DNA from: Petropleomorpha daqingensis
Lineage (GTDB): Bacteria; Actinomycetota; Actinomycetes; Mycobacteriales; Geodermatophilaceae
DNA: 64,000 bases
Direction of reading: 5' to 3'
Assembly: GCF_013408985.1 (NCBI RefSeq)
Contig: NZ_JACBZT010000001.1
Location: 2,790,001-2,854,000, forward strand
Positions 29,228-39,328 of the stretch are shown one piece after another. Position 1 is the stretch's first letter. Each line of letters opens with the position of its first letter. The notes below the pieces were generated by a model that was given only the letters and a program-made list of their open reading frames with translations, ran no database searches and was not told the origin of the DNA. Position numbers and translations under genes: made by a program.

Positions 29228-30361
29228 ATGACGCAACGCTTCGGGCCGGTGGCCGACGTCCTGCAGGGCCAGGTGGACTCGGGCCGGCTCCCCGGCTTCG
29301 TCGCCGCCATCCGGGCCGGCGGGCGCACCGAGGTGCTCGCCGGCGGCCGGCTCGCCCTCGGCGGGGACGCCCCGATGCGGCCGGACACCCTGTTCCGGCT
29401 CGCCTCGGTGACCAAGCCGTTCGCGGGTGCGCTCACCCTCGCGCTGGTCGAGGACGGCGTCCTCGGCCTGGACGACGAGGTCGGCCGGTGGCTGCCCGAG
29501 CTGGCCGCGCCGCGGGTGACCGCCCGCCGCGGCGGGCCGCTCGAGGAGACCGTGCCGGCGCAGCGGCCGATCACCGTCCGGCACCTGCTGACCAACACCT
29601 CCGGCATCGGCTGGGCGCCCGACATCGGGCCGCTGGCCGGGGCGATGGAGGAGCGCGGCGTCGGCCCGGACGGGTTCCCGCCGCTGCTGGACCCCGACGA
29701 GTACCTCCGGCGCCTCGCCGAGCTGCCGCTGTCGGCGCAGCCCGGGGAGGTCTGGGGCTACCACGTCGGCAGCGAGGTGCTCGCCGTCCTGCTCGCCCGC
29801 GCGGCCGGCCGCTCGGTGGGGGAGCTGCTGGCCGAACGGGTCACCGGTCCGCTCGGGCTGGCCGACACCGCCTTCCGTGCGGTGGACCCGGCCCGGCTGG
29901 CGGTGCAGTACTGGCCCGCGGACGGCGGGCTGGAGGAGGCCGACGGTCAGGACGGCGTCTTCTCGCGGCCGCCGCGGTTCGAGAGCCTGGCCACCGGGCT
30001 GGTCAGCACCGCTCCCGACGTGCTCACCTTCGTCTGCGCGATCGCCGACGGCGGCGGGCCGGTGCTCTCGCCGGACGCCGCGGCCGCGATGACCCGCGAC
30101 GCCGTCGCCCCCGAGCAGCGGGTGCCGGTGCGGGAGTTCCTGGGCGCCGGCCGGTCGTGGGGGCTGCACGTCGGGGTGGACGTCGAGGCGGTGCAGCCGT
30201 GGCAGAGCCCGGGCCGGTGGGGCTGGGACGGCGGCACCGGCACCTCCGCGTGGGTGGATCCCTCCCGCGACCTGGCCGCCGTGCTGCTCACCCAGCGCGG
30301 GATGGCCAGCGAGCACGACGCGCCCGACGAGTTCTGGGCCGCGGTCTCCCGCTGCGGGTGA
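29228..30361 (+). CDS. Serine hydrolase, beta-lactamase class C/EstB family
   Basis: A 377-residue penicillin-binding-protein-like hydrolase. The nucleophile motif SVTK is Ser60-Lys63, a Tyr in the GYHVGSEV segment (about 178) takes the YxN position, and the WGWDGGTGTSAWVDP block near 340 replaces the KTG motif. No signal peptide is seen, so it is probably a cytoplasmic esterase or peptidase rather than a secreted beta-lactamase. Stands alone between the oxidoreductase pair and the 2TM protein gene. Confidence 0.85.
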   Translation: MTQRFGPVADVLQGQVDSGRLPGFVAAIRAGGRTEVLAGGRLALGGDAPMRPDTLFRLASVTKPFAGALTLALVEDGVLGLDDEVGRWLPELAAPRVTARRGGPLEETVPAQRPITVRHLLTNTSGIGWAPDIGPLAGAMEERGVGPDGFPPLLDPDEYLRRLAELPLSAQPGEVWGYHVGSEVLAVLLARAAGRSVGELLAERVTGPLGLADTAFRAVDPARLAVQYWPADGGLEEADGQDGVFSRPPRFESLATGLVSTAPDVLTFVCAIADGGGPVLSPDAAAAMTRDAVAPEQRVPVREFLGAGRSWGLHVGVDVEAVQPWQSPGRWGWDGGTGTSAWVDPSRDLAAVLLTQRGMASEHDAPDEFWAAVSRCG

Positions 30362-30417
30362 GCGGACCGCTTGTTCTCGCTCGGTCGCCGGAGGACGCTG
30401 CCCGGAGGGGGTGGCCG

Positions 30418-30939
30418 ATGAGCGGGGACGAGGGGCGGCGACAGGACCTCTTGGCGCGCATCGAGACACGACGGTCGGGAGCGGCCCTCTACCTGCGGGA
30501 GAACCGGCCGGGCATCCGCCGGCGGGCCAACGTGACGATCGTGCTGAGCTCGCTCGCCGCCGTGGTCACGGCCGGCCCGGCGTTCGGCGGCGAGAAGTTC
30601 TCGGAGGGCGTGCAGCACCTGCTCGGCCTGTCCAGCGACTCCTACGTGTGGCGCACGCTGTGCCTGATCGCCGTGGTGGTGTCGATCGGCGCGGCCGTGA
30701 TGACCAACCTGGCGAAGTCGCACGAGGCCGCGATCAACCGGCTGGGCGTGGTCGAGGCGGCCAAGGCCGAGCTGGACGGGCTGGCCGAGCTGCTGCGCTT
30801 CGGTCATCTCTCCGTCGACGACGGGGTCAAGCTGTTCCACTCGTACTCGACGAAGATCCCGTTCGTCGACGACGCCGCGCCGCCGACGCCACGAGCCACG
30901 ACGGCGCGGGGGAGGACGCCGCGAGCCGCAGACCGCTGA
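30418..30939 (+). CDS. Two-TM membrane protein, SLATT-like layout
   Basis: A 173-residue protein: a basic/amphipathic N-terminal helix, TM1 at about 38-56, a 20-residue loop, TM2 at about 78-98, and a helical cytoplasmic tail with a disordered Pro/Thr/Arg end. This layout matches SLATT/DUF4231-type 2TM proteins, some of which are pore-forming effectors, but family assignment is by layout only. GGAGGGG precedes the ATG. Its last 113 bases overlap the convergent methyltransferase gene, so one of the two C-termini is unusually extended. Confidence 0.6.
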   Translation: MSGDEGRRQDLLARIETRRSGAALYLRENRPGIRRRANVTIVLSSLAAVVTAGPAFGGEKFSEGVQHLLGLSSDSYVWRTLCLIAVVVSIGAAVMTNLAKSHEAAINRLGVVEAAKAELDGLAELLRFGHLSVDDGVKLFHSYSTKIPFVDDAAPPTPRATTARGRTPRAADR

Positions 30940-31519
30940 TCCGCAGCTCGGCCGCGAGGCGCTCGCGCGTCAGCCGGGCGGCCCTGAAGGCGTGCGACCA
31001 GGCCAGGTCCCCGTCGCGGTAGGTGACCGTCGCCGAGAGCACCCCGTCGGTGAGGTCGTGCACCTCGAGCGTGGACGCGAGCGGACCGATCGCGCCGTCG
31101 AGCCGGGCGCCGGGCGAGAGGCGGTCGAACCACGCCGGCTCGTGCCACTGCAGCAGGACCCGCCCGCCGTCGGCGAGATGGCGCGCGGCGGTGCTCAGCA
31201 GGGCGCGGCGCAGTGCGGCGTCGGGGGTGTTGACCAGGTGGCCGGCCAGCAGGACGACGTCGAAGCACTCGGCCAGGTCGAGGTCCTCGATGCGCGCGCG
31301 GTGGGTGCGGGCGGACCGGACGGCCGCGAGCATCTCGGCGGAGCTGTCGACCGCGAGCACGTCGTGGCCGAGGGCGACGAGCGGATCGGCGATCCGACCG
31401 GTGCCGGCGCCGAGGTCGAGCACCCGCCCGCCCGGGGCGAGGGCGTGCAGCAGCTCCGGTTCGCCCATCGGAGGCAGCCGGCGGTAGACCTCGACGGGCG
31501 AGCCGTCCTCGGTGCTCAC
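30827..31519 (-). CDS. SAM-dependent methyltransferase (class I)
   Basis: A 230-residue methyltransferase with motif I VLDLGAGTGRI (about 33-43), acidic VDSSAEML after strand 2, and FDVVLLAGHL at strand 4. The tail after about residue 205 is Ser/Arg-rich and low complexity, encoded in the region overlapping the opposite 2TM gene. GTG start overlaps the phosphatase stop (GTGA), so it is the third gene of the CrtA-like/phosphatase/methyltransferase operon. Substrate unknown. Confidence 0.8.
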   Translation of the reverse strand: MSTEDGSPVEVYRRLPPMGEPELLHALAPGGRVLDLGAGTGRIADPLVALGHDVLAVDSSAEMLAAVRSARTHRARIEDLDLAECFDVVLLAGHLVNTPDAALRRALLSTAARHLADGGRVLLQWHEPAWFDRLSPGARLDGAIGPLASTLEVHDLTDGVLSATVTYRDGDLAWSHAFRAARLTRERLAAELRISGLRLAASSPAPSWLVASAARRRRRTGSSSSTSGTA

Positions 31520-31935
31520 CGAAACGCCGCCACGAACCGCCGCTGCGCGCCGGTCTCCACCGCCCGCCGGTCGTAGTGCGTGCGCACGTAGGCCACCGCC
31601 TCCTCGGCAGGCACGCCGTCCAGGACGGCCAGGCAGGCGAGCGCGGTGCCGGTGCGGCCGCGGCCACCGCCGCAGGCCAGCTCGACGCGCTCGGTCGCGG
31701 CTCTCCGGTGCGCCTCGACGAGCGCGGCGCGCAGGGCAGCCGGGTCGGCGGGCAGCCGGAAGTCCGGCCAGCGCACCCAGGTCGACGGCCAGGGGACCTC
31801 CGGCGCGCGGCCGAGCAGGTAGACGCCGAAGTCCGGCAGCGGGCCCTCCGGCAGCGGCCGCCGCAGGCCTCGCCCCCTCAGCCGCAGCCCGGAGGGCAGC
31901 CGCAGCACGCCGGGGGTGTCGTCGTCCCAGGTCAT
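31516..31935 (-). CDS. Protein tyrosine/dual-specificity phosphatase-like protein
   Basis: A 139-residue small phosphatase. The Cys-x5-Arg signature is CGGGRGR (Cys88 to Arg94) followed by TG, as in tyrosine and dual-specificity phosphatases; a general-acid Asp is expected in WVRWPDFRLP. The fold is short but complete for the family. Overlaps by four bases with both neighbours in the operon. Could act on phosphoproteins or small phosphates. Confidence 0.78.
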   Translation of the reverse strand: MTWDDDTPGVLRLPSGLRLRGRGLRRPLPEGPLPDFGVYLLGRAPEVPWPSTWVRWPDFRLPADPAALRAALVEAHRRAATERVELACGGGRGRTGTALACLAVLDGVPAEEAVAYVRTHYDRRAVETGAQRRFVAAFR

Positions 31936-32621
31936 GCCGACCGTCCGCCGATCGTGCCCGTCACCGACAGCAGGGCGAACCGGGCGAACAGCTCCTCGGC
32001 GTACCAGCCCTCGCGCGCCGTCCGGTCGACGACGACGGCGTGCGCCGCCCGGCCGTAGGCGAAGTCGTTGAGCGCCGCGGCCGACTCCCACACGCTGAAC
32101 GTCCCCTGCAGGCCGATCGGCGCCTCGCCGATGCCCAGGGCCAGCCGGAGCCCGGGGCCGGCGTGCAGGTCGGCGGAGACCGGCGGGACGGCGCGCCAGA
32201 ACGCCAGAGCCTGCCGCGGGACGAGCCGCGCGCGGGTGATCGCGGCGACCGGGCCGTCCCACCGCTGCGGCGCGGGCGACCCGAACGGCTCGCGGCGCGA
32301 CCACCGCCCCCGCGCGGCGAGGGGCCGCAGCCGGGCGGTGAACTCCTCCTCGGCGAGCCGCCGCCACCGCCGCACGACCGGCGAGCCCTCGAAGGCCTCG
32401 GCCGCGGCGTCGTCGTCCCAGACCGCCAGCAGCGCCCACCGCCGGGGGTCGGCGTCCCTGAGGGTAAACGTCCGGCCGCTGCCGGTGCCCAGCAGCTTGG
32501 CGAACCGCAGCCCGGACGTGCGGCGCAGCGGCCGGCGGCCGGCCGCCATCCGCAGCAGCGCCGCGGGCACCGCCCGGCCCGGCACCCCCCAGACGTGCAG
32601 GGTGGTCAGCGGCGCGCTCAC
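31932..32621 (-). CDS. Spheroidene monooxygenase (CrtA)-like protein
   Basis: A 229-residue protein resembling CrtA-like heme monooxygenases of carotenoid pathways (GLRFAKLLGTG, RRWALLAVWDD, FAYGRAAH). No carotenoid gene is in the window, so the role here is open. The frame is open to an ATG at 32645, but that would place the N-terminus inside the katE terminator hairpin; the GTG at 32621 gives MSAPLTTLHVW, a more natural start. Followed with 4-base overlap by the phosphatase gene. Confidence 0.68.
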   Translation of the reverse strand: MSAPLTTLHVWGVPGRAVPAALLRMAAGRRPLRRTSGLRFAKLLGTGSGRTFTLRDADPRRWALLAVWDDDAAAEAFEGSPVVRRWRRLAEEEFTARLRPLAARGRWSRREPFGSPAPQRWDGPVAAITRARLVPRQALAFWRAVPPVSADLHAGPGLRLALGIGEAPIGLQGTFSVWESAAALNDFAYGRAAHAVVVDRTAREGWYAEELFARFALLSVTGTIGGRSA

Positions 32622-32630
32622 CCGCCCGAG

Positions 32631-32678
32631 GTTACGGAGTGCCACGGCGCGGATCCCGCGCCCGTGGCACTCCGCAAC
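32631..32678 (-). terminator. Hairpin terminator after katE
   Basis: 17-base arms (32631-32647 and 32662-32678, one mismatch) around a 14-base self-complementary loop, starting 6 bases past the katE stop on the minus strand. It ends the katE transcript before the CrtA-like operon. Confidence 0.75.
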
Positions 32679-32684
32679 GGCGGG

Positions 32685-34796
<2,112 letters not shown>

Positions 34797-34836
34797 GGCA
34801 ACTCCAGGGATTCGGTACTGCGGCGGTCCGACCGCG

Positions 34837-34863
34837 CTACCCCCGGGTGCGACGAGCGCAAAC
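34837..34863 (-). promoter_or_regulatory. Sigma-B/sigma-F-type promoter of katE
   Basis: On the minus strand GTTT (34863-34860), a 17-base spacer, then GGGTAG (34842-34837). This fits the actinobacterial general-stress sigma consensus GTTT-N15-17-GGGTAT with one mismatch, and leaves a leader of about 30 bases before the katE ATG. Stress-sigma control of katE-type catalases is known in related bacteria. Confidence 0.55.
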
Positions 34864-34924
34864 GACGCCGTCCCGCGGGGTGGAACGCGATTCCGCCGGG
34901 TCACCTGCCGGGTACCGGGCCGCC

Positions 34925-35746
34925 GTGACCACCTACGACGCCCGGGCCGAGCTCGGCGACTCCGACGCGCCGGCCGAGGACCAGGTCGCCGAGGCCTTCG
35001 AGACGATCGTCAGCGAGGGCGCCCAGCGCCTGCACCGCAGCTGGCGGGAGGTGCTGGCGACCGGGCTGGCCGGCGGCCTGGAGGTGGCCACCGGGGTGCT
35101 CGCGCTGCTCGCCGTCCTGGCCGAGACCGGCAGCCACCTGCTGGCCGGGCTGGCCTTCAGCATCGGGTTCATCGCGCTGCTGCTGGCCCGCAGCGAGCTG
35201 TTCACCGAGGGCTTCCTCGTGCCGGTCACCGCCGTGGTGGCCAGGCGCGCGTCCTGGCCGCAGCTGGGCAAGCTGTGGGGCGGCACGCTGGTCGCGAACC
35301 TGCTGGGCGGGTGGGCCTTCGCCTGGCTGATCATGCAGGCCTTCCCCCAGCTCCGGGCCACGGCGATCGAGTCGGCCACGACGTTCGTCGACGCACCGCT
35401 GGACCTGCGCGCGGTCTGCCTGGCGCTGCTGGCCGGCAGCACGCTCACCCTGATGACCCGCATGCAGCACGGGACGACGTCGGACCCGGCGAAGATCGTG
35501 GCGGCGGTCGCCGGCGGCTTCCTGCTCGCCGGGCTGTCGCTGTTCCACTCGATCCTCGACTCGCTGATCGTCTTCGCCGCGCTGCACGCCGGCGCCCCGT
35601 TCGGCTACGGCGACTGGCTCGGCTGGTTCTGGTACACCGCGCTGCTCAACATGGCCGGGGGACTGCTGGTGGTGACCTTCCTGCGGCTGCTGCGCAGCAA
35701 GAACCTCATCGAGCGGGAGCGGTCCGCGGCCTCAGCCGGCGACTGA
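34925..35746 (+). CDS. Formate/nitrite transporter (FNT) family protein
   Basis: A 273-residue membrane protein with six or seven hydrophobic helices in the FNT order: RSELFTEGFLVPVTAV near residue 95 and the second half with LTLMTRMQHGTTSDPAKI. It belongs to the YfdC/DUF-like branch of anion channels rather than a proven FocA or NirC. GTG start at 34925 chosen as the first start giving a normal N-terminus; no clear ribosome site is visible. Divergent from katE. Confidence 0.82.
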   Translation: MTTYDARAELGDSDAPAEDQVAEAFETIVSEGAQRLHRSWREVLATGLAGGLEVATGVLALLAVLAETGSHLLAGLAFSIGFIALLLARSELFTEGFLVPVTAVVARRASWPQLGKLWGGTLVANLLGGWAFAWLIMQAFPQLRATAIESATTFVDAPLDLRAVCLALLAGSTLTLMTRMQHGTTSDPAKIVAAVAGGFLLAGLSLFHSILDSLIVFAALHAGAPFGYGDWLGWFWYTALLNMAGGLLVVTFLRLLRSKNLIERERSAASAGD

Positions 35747-35796
35747 CCGGCCGCGCCTCCCGCGGATCGGCGCTCCGCCTGGCGATCCTGGACGGC

Positions 35797-36699
35797 GTGA
35801 TCGAGCTCGACGGGCTGACCAAGCGCTACGGCGCCCGCGTCGCCGTCGACGACCTCACCGTCCGCATCGAGCCGGGCCGGGTGACCGGCTTCCTCGGCCC
35901 CAACGGGTCGGGCAAGACGACGACGATGCGCTGCGTCGTCGGGCTCACCCGGCCGACGGCGGGGACGGCGACCGTGCTCGGCGTGCCCTACCGCGACCTC
36001 GACGTGCCGATGCGCCGCGTCGGCGTGCTCGTCGACCCGCGCGCCCGGCACCCGGGGCGGACGGCGCGCGCCCACCTGCTCGCCCTGGCCCGGTCCAACC
36101 GGCTGCCGGTCTCGCGGGTCGACGACGTGCTCGACCTGGTCGGCCTCACCGACGTCGCCGAGGACAAGGCGGGTGGGTTCTCGCTCGGCATGGGGCAGCG
36201 GCTGGGCATCGCCGCCGCGCTGCTCGGCGATCCCGACGTCCTGCTGCTCGACGAGCCGGTCAACGGCCTCGACCCCGAGGGGATCCGCTGGGTGCGCGAG
36301 CTGCTGCGCGACCTCGCCGCCGAGGGCCGCACGGTGCTGGTCTCCAGCCACCTGATGAGCGAGATGGAGGACACCGCCGACCACCTGGTGGTCGTCGGCC
36401 GGGGCCGGCTGCTCGCCGACGCCCCGATCGAGGAGCTGCTCGGCGCGCGGTCGGTGGTGCGGGTGCGCACGCCGGCGGTGCGGCTGCTGGCAGCGGCACT
36501 GGTCCGGTCCGGCGCAGAGGTGTCGGCCGAGGACGACGGCGCGCTGGAGGTGCTCGGCCTCGACGCCGCCGCGGTCGGCGAGGTCGCCTACGCCGCCGGG
36601 GTGCCGCTGCACGAGCTGACCCGGGTGACCGCATCGCTGGAGGCCGCCTACCTCGCGCTCACCCACGACGAGGTCGAGTACCGCGCGGTGGCCCGGTGA
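35797..36699 (+). CDS. ABC transporter ATP-binding protein
   Basis: A 300-residue ATPase of the DrrA/CcmA/Nat type. Walker A is GPNGSGKTT (about 32-40), signature FSLGMGQRLGIA (the usual LSGGQ reads LGMGQ), Walker B LLLDEP, and the H-loop SSHL. The GTG at 35797 starts IELDGLTKRYG as usual for the family. Its stop overlaps the permease gene. Likely an exporter or an antibiotic/peptide efflux pump. Confidence 0.9.
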   Translation: MIELDGLTKRYGARVAVDDLTVRIEPGRVTGFLGPNGSGKTTTMRCVVGLTRPTAGTATVLGVPYRDLDVPMRRVGVLVDPRARHPGRTARAHLLALARSNRLPVSRVDDVLDLVGLTDVAEDKAGGFSLGMGQRLGIAAALLGDPDVLLLDEPVNGLDPEGIRWVRELLRDLAAEGRTVLVSSHLMSEMEDTADHLVVVGRGRLLADAPIEELLGARSVVRVRTPAVRLLAAALVRSGAEVSAEDDGALEVLGLDAAAVGEVAYAAGVPLHELTRVTASLEAAYLALTHDEVEYRAVAR

Positions 36700-37424
36700 G
36701 CGTGATCGCCTCCGAGTGGACCAAGCTGCGCTCGGTCGCCGGCACCTGGTGGTGCACGGCGATCTACCTGCTCACCGCCGTCACCCTGGGCTGGTTAGCG
36801 GCCGCGAGCACCGACCGGTCGTCGTCGGCGGCGATCGCCGTCTCGGGGGCGCTGACCGGGTTCGGGTTCGCCCAGCTGGTGCTGGTCGTGCTGGGCGTGC
36901 TCGCCGGCGCGGGGGAGTTCTCGACCGGCATGGCGGTGGCGTCGTTCACCGCGGTGCCGCGTCGGTGGCGGCTGCTGGCGGCGAAGACGGTCGTGGTGGC
37001 CGCGTGGTCGGCGCTGCTCACGGCGGTGGCCGCCGCCGGCTGCGGGCTGGCGGCGCGGACGCTGACCGCCGTCCCGGGCGGGGTGTCCCTGGTCGCGCCG
37101 GACGTGCTCCGGCAGCTGGTGCTGCAGGTCGCGTGGGGTGCGCTGGTCGCCGTGCTCTCCGTGGCCCTGGGCACGCTGCTGCGCTCGAGCGCGGGTGGCA
37201 TCGGGCTCGGGCTGGCGCTGGTGTTCGTGCTGCCGCCGGTGCTGTCGCTGGCCGGGGGACGGTGGGCCGAGCGGACGGCGCAGGCCCTGCCCGCGCTGCG
37301 GGTCGGCGAGGACGCCTTCCTGTCCGTGGCGACGTCCTGGCCGGTGGGGCTGGCGGTGGTCGGCGGCTGGGCGCTCGTGGCGTGGGCGGTCTCGGCGCTG
37401 TTGCTGGAGCGCCGCGACGTCTAG
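36696..37424 (+). CDS. ABC-2 type transporter permease
   Basis: A 242-residue permease with six membrane helices and the SEWTKLRSV opening seen in ABC-2 permeases of actinobacteria. It is the membrane partner of the preceding ATPase (GTGA overlap). A TTA leucine codon sits at 36795-36797 (codon 34), rare in such GC-rich genomes. Substrate unknown. Confidence 0.87.
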   Translation: MSVIASEWTKLRSVAGTWWCTAIYLLTAVTLGWLAAASTDRSSSAAIAVSGALTGFGFAQLVLVVLGVLAGAGEFSTGMAVASFTAVPRRWRLLAAKTVVVAAWSALLTAVAAAGCGLAARTLTAVPGGVSLVAPDVLRQLVLQVAWGALVAVLSVALGTLLRSSAGGIGLGLALVFVLPPVLSLAGGRWAERTAQALPALRVGEDAFLSVATSWPVGLAVVGGWALVAWAVSALLLERRDV

Positions 37425-37960
37425 CTCGTGCGCTCGACGGCGGTTGCGTAGCGGTCGAGCGCGGCCGCCTGCACCGCCCGGCTGACCGGCCCGCCCAGCC
37501 GGGCCAGCGGGCTCGCCAGCCGCGAGAACACCCGGGTGGTGAAGACGACGTCGCCGTCCGGCCGGAGCGTGACCAGGAAGCTCTCCTCGCCGCTCTCCGG
37601 GTGCCCGGGCAGGCTGCCGTACGCGAACCCCTGCGCGTCGCCGTCCGTGCGCGCCCAGACCACCCGGCACGGGATGTCGTAGCCGAACCGGCGCAGCCCG
37701 GCGGTGAGGACGACGACGGTGCCGGGGGCCGACGGCGGCCCGCTCGCCCGCACCCGCAGGCCGACGGCCTTCTGCATGCGCCAGTCGAAGACGGCGGCGA
37801 CCGCCCGCTCGAAGTCGGCGCGCCCGCGGCCGACGACGGCGGTGCGCATGCCGTGCGCGTACCCGGGCGGCAGCTCGTCGTCCTGCGTGGCGCCGACCTC
37901 GGGATACGTGAAAGGGGCACTGCTCAGCCGGTCGAGGTCGGCGACCCGCAGCAGTCCCAC
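37421..37960 (-). CDS. DUF1990 family protein
   Basis: A 179-residue protein of the DUF1990 family, common in plants and actinobacteria and of unknown function; the fold is thought to be START-like. Recognisable parts are FTYPEVGAT, a GRGRADFERAVAAVFDWRMQ block, VVWARTDGDAQGFAYGSLPGHPESGEESF and the final TRVFSRLASPLARLGGP. GTG start at 37960. It overlaps the convergent ABC permease gene by four bases and is divergent from the HipA-like kinase gene (36-base gap). Confidence 0.82.
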   Translation of the reverse strand: MGLLRVADLDRLSSAPFTYPEVGATQDDELPPGYAHGMRTAVVGRGRADFERAVAAVFDWRMQKAVGLRVRASGPPSAPGTVVVLTAGLRRFGYDIPCRVVWARTDGDAQGFAYGSLPGHPESGEESFLVTLRPDGDVVFTTRVFSRLASPLARLGGPVSRAVQAAALDRYATAVERTS

Positions 37961-37996
37961 GTGCCCAGCCTGCCTGCCGGTAACGTCTCGCGCACT

Positions 37997-38833
37997 GTGC
38001 TGCCCGCCGTCACCGCCACCCGCTACGTCACCCCGCTGCGCGAGGGTGGCTCGCTGCCGGGGCTCATGGAAGCCGACGACCTGGGCACCTACGTGGTCAA
38101 GTGGCGGGCCGCCGGGCAGGGCGTGCGGGTGCTCGTCGCCGAGGTGGTGTGCGGCGAGCTCGCCCGAGCCCTCGGCCTGCCGGTGCCCGCGCTGGCGACC
38201 GTCGACGTGGCCGCGGAGCTCGCGGTGGGGGAGCCGGACTTCGAGGTGCAGGAGCTCATGCAGCGCTCCGCCGGCCGCAACCTGGGCCTGGACTACCTGC
38301 CCGGCGCGCTGGACTTCGAGGCCGGGGTGGCCTCGGTCGACCCCGAGCTGGCCGGGCGGGTGCTGTGGTTCGACGCGCTGGTCGGCAACGTCGACCGGTC
38401 GTGGCGCAACCCGAACATGCTGTTCTGGCACGGCCGGCTCCACCTGATCGACCACGGCGCGGCGCTGACCTTCCACCACCACTGGCCGGGCGCGGCCGCC
38501 GCGGTGGCGCGGCCCTACGACGCGGCGCAGCACGCGCTGATCGAGTGCTCGCCGGACGTCGGCGCGGCCGATGCCGCGCTCGGGGCGCTCGTGACCCGGT
38601 CGCTGCTGGAGGAGGTGCTCGCGCAGGTGCCCGACGAGTGGCTGGACGAGGAGGGACCGCGGGAGCGCTACGTCGAGCAGCTGCTGGCCCGGCTGGACGC
38701 GCGGTCCTCGTGGCTGCCCGGCCTGCTCGAGGCCGCCCACACCGGCCGTGCGGGACGGCGACGCGCGCCCCGCGGCGAGAACCGTCCCGGCTGGCTCGGG
38801 CCGCCGCCGCCCGAGGGGGTGACGCAGCGATGA
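37997..38833 (+). CDS. HipA-family kinase-like protein
   Basis: A 278-residue protein related to HipA/PI3K-like kinases. GNVDRSWRNPNMLFW (about 130-144) holds the catalytic Asp and Asn, and LIDHGAAL (about 150-157) the metal-binding Asp. It lacks the N-terminal HipA domain and a HipB antitoxin neighbour; instead it overlaps by four bases with a DUF3037 gene, a pairing found widely in actinobacteria. Target unknown. GTG at 37997 chosen as the start giving LPAVTATRYV. Confidence 0.82.
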   Translation: MLPAVTATRYVTPLREGGSLPGLMEADDLGTYVVKWRAAGQGVRVLVAEVVCGELARALGLPVPALATVDVAAELAVGEPDFEVQELMQRSAGRNLGLDYLPGALDFEAGVASVDPELAGRVLWFDALVGNVDRSWRNPNMLFWHGRLHLIDHGAALTFHHHWPGAAAAVARPYDAAQHALIECSPDVGAADAALGALVTRSLLEEVLAQVPDEWLDEEGPRERYVEQLLARLDARSSWLPGLLEAAHTGRAGRRRAPRGENRPGWLGPPPPEGVTQR

Positions 38834-39240
38834 CCTCGAAGGCTGTGACCTCGAAGGACACCTTCGAGTACGCGGTGCTGCGCGTGGTGCCGCGGGTCGA
38901 GCGCGGGGAGGCGCTCAACGCCGGGGTGCTCGTCTACTGCCGGCAGCGCGACTACCTCGGCTCGCGCGTGCACCTGGACGTCGACCGGCTGCGGGCGCTG
39001 GACCCCACCGCCGACGCCGCCGCGATCGCGCAGGCGCTGCAGGCCGCGGCCGACGTCTGCGCCGCTGACCCCGGCGCCGGAGCCGCCGGGCGGGAGGCGC
39101 TGGGGTCGCGGTTCCGGTGGCTCACCGCCCCGCGGAGCACCGTCGTCCAGCCGGGGCCCGTGCACACCGGCCTCACCGACGACCCCGACGCCGAGGCCGA
39201 CCGCCTCTTCCGCCTCCTGGTCCTCCCCGTCACCCCGTAG
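38830..39240 (+). CDS. DUF3037 family protein
   Basis: A 136-residue protein of the DUF3037 family: FEYAVLRVVPRVERGEALNAGV, then VYCRQRDYLG and FRWLTAPRSTVVQPGPVHTG. Function unknown; it almost always sits next to a HipA-like kinase, so it may be its partner or substrate. ATG overlaps the kinase stop. A perfect palindromic repeat begins 3 bases past its stop codon. Confidence 0.82.
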   Translation: MTSKAVTSKDTFEYAVLRVVPRVERGEALNAGVLVYCRQRDYLGSRVHLDVDRLRALDPTADAAAIAQALQAAADVCAADPGAGAAGREALGSRFRWLTAPRSTVVQPGPVHTGLTDDPDAEADRLFRLLVLPVTP

Positions 39241-39242
39241 GT

Positions 39243-39284
39243 GGTTTCGCGCGCTTAACCGCGCGCGGTTAAGCGCGCGAAACC
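39243..39284. repeat. REP-like palindrome, perfect copy
   Basis: A perfect 42-base inverted repeat: 18-base arm GGTTTCGCGCGCTTAACC, GCGCGC centre, complementary arm. It is the same element found at 45408-45449 and, as half-sites, at 46386-46474. Placed directly after a stop codon, it can also act as a terminator. Confidence 0.8.
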
Positions 39285-39328
39285 GCGGGCGTGTGCCTTT
39301 CGTCGGTGGGCGGGAGTAGGCCTGGCGC

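Noticed and set aside
29228-30361. Secreted beta-lactamase conferring resistance
   Set aside because: SVTK is present but there is no signal peptide and the KTG-like motif is not that of true class C enzymes.
32622-32645. ATG 32645 as start of the CrtA-like gene
   Set aside because: It lies inside the katE terminator stem; GTG 32621 is more natural.
34797-34904. Longer N-terminus for katE
   Set aside because: It would cover the promoter-like GTTT-N17-GGGTAG and lacks a ribosome site; ATG 34796 has one.
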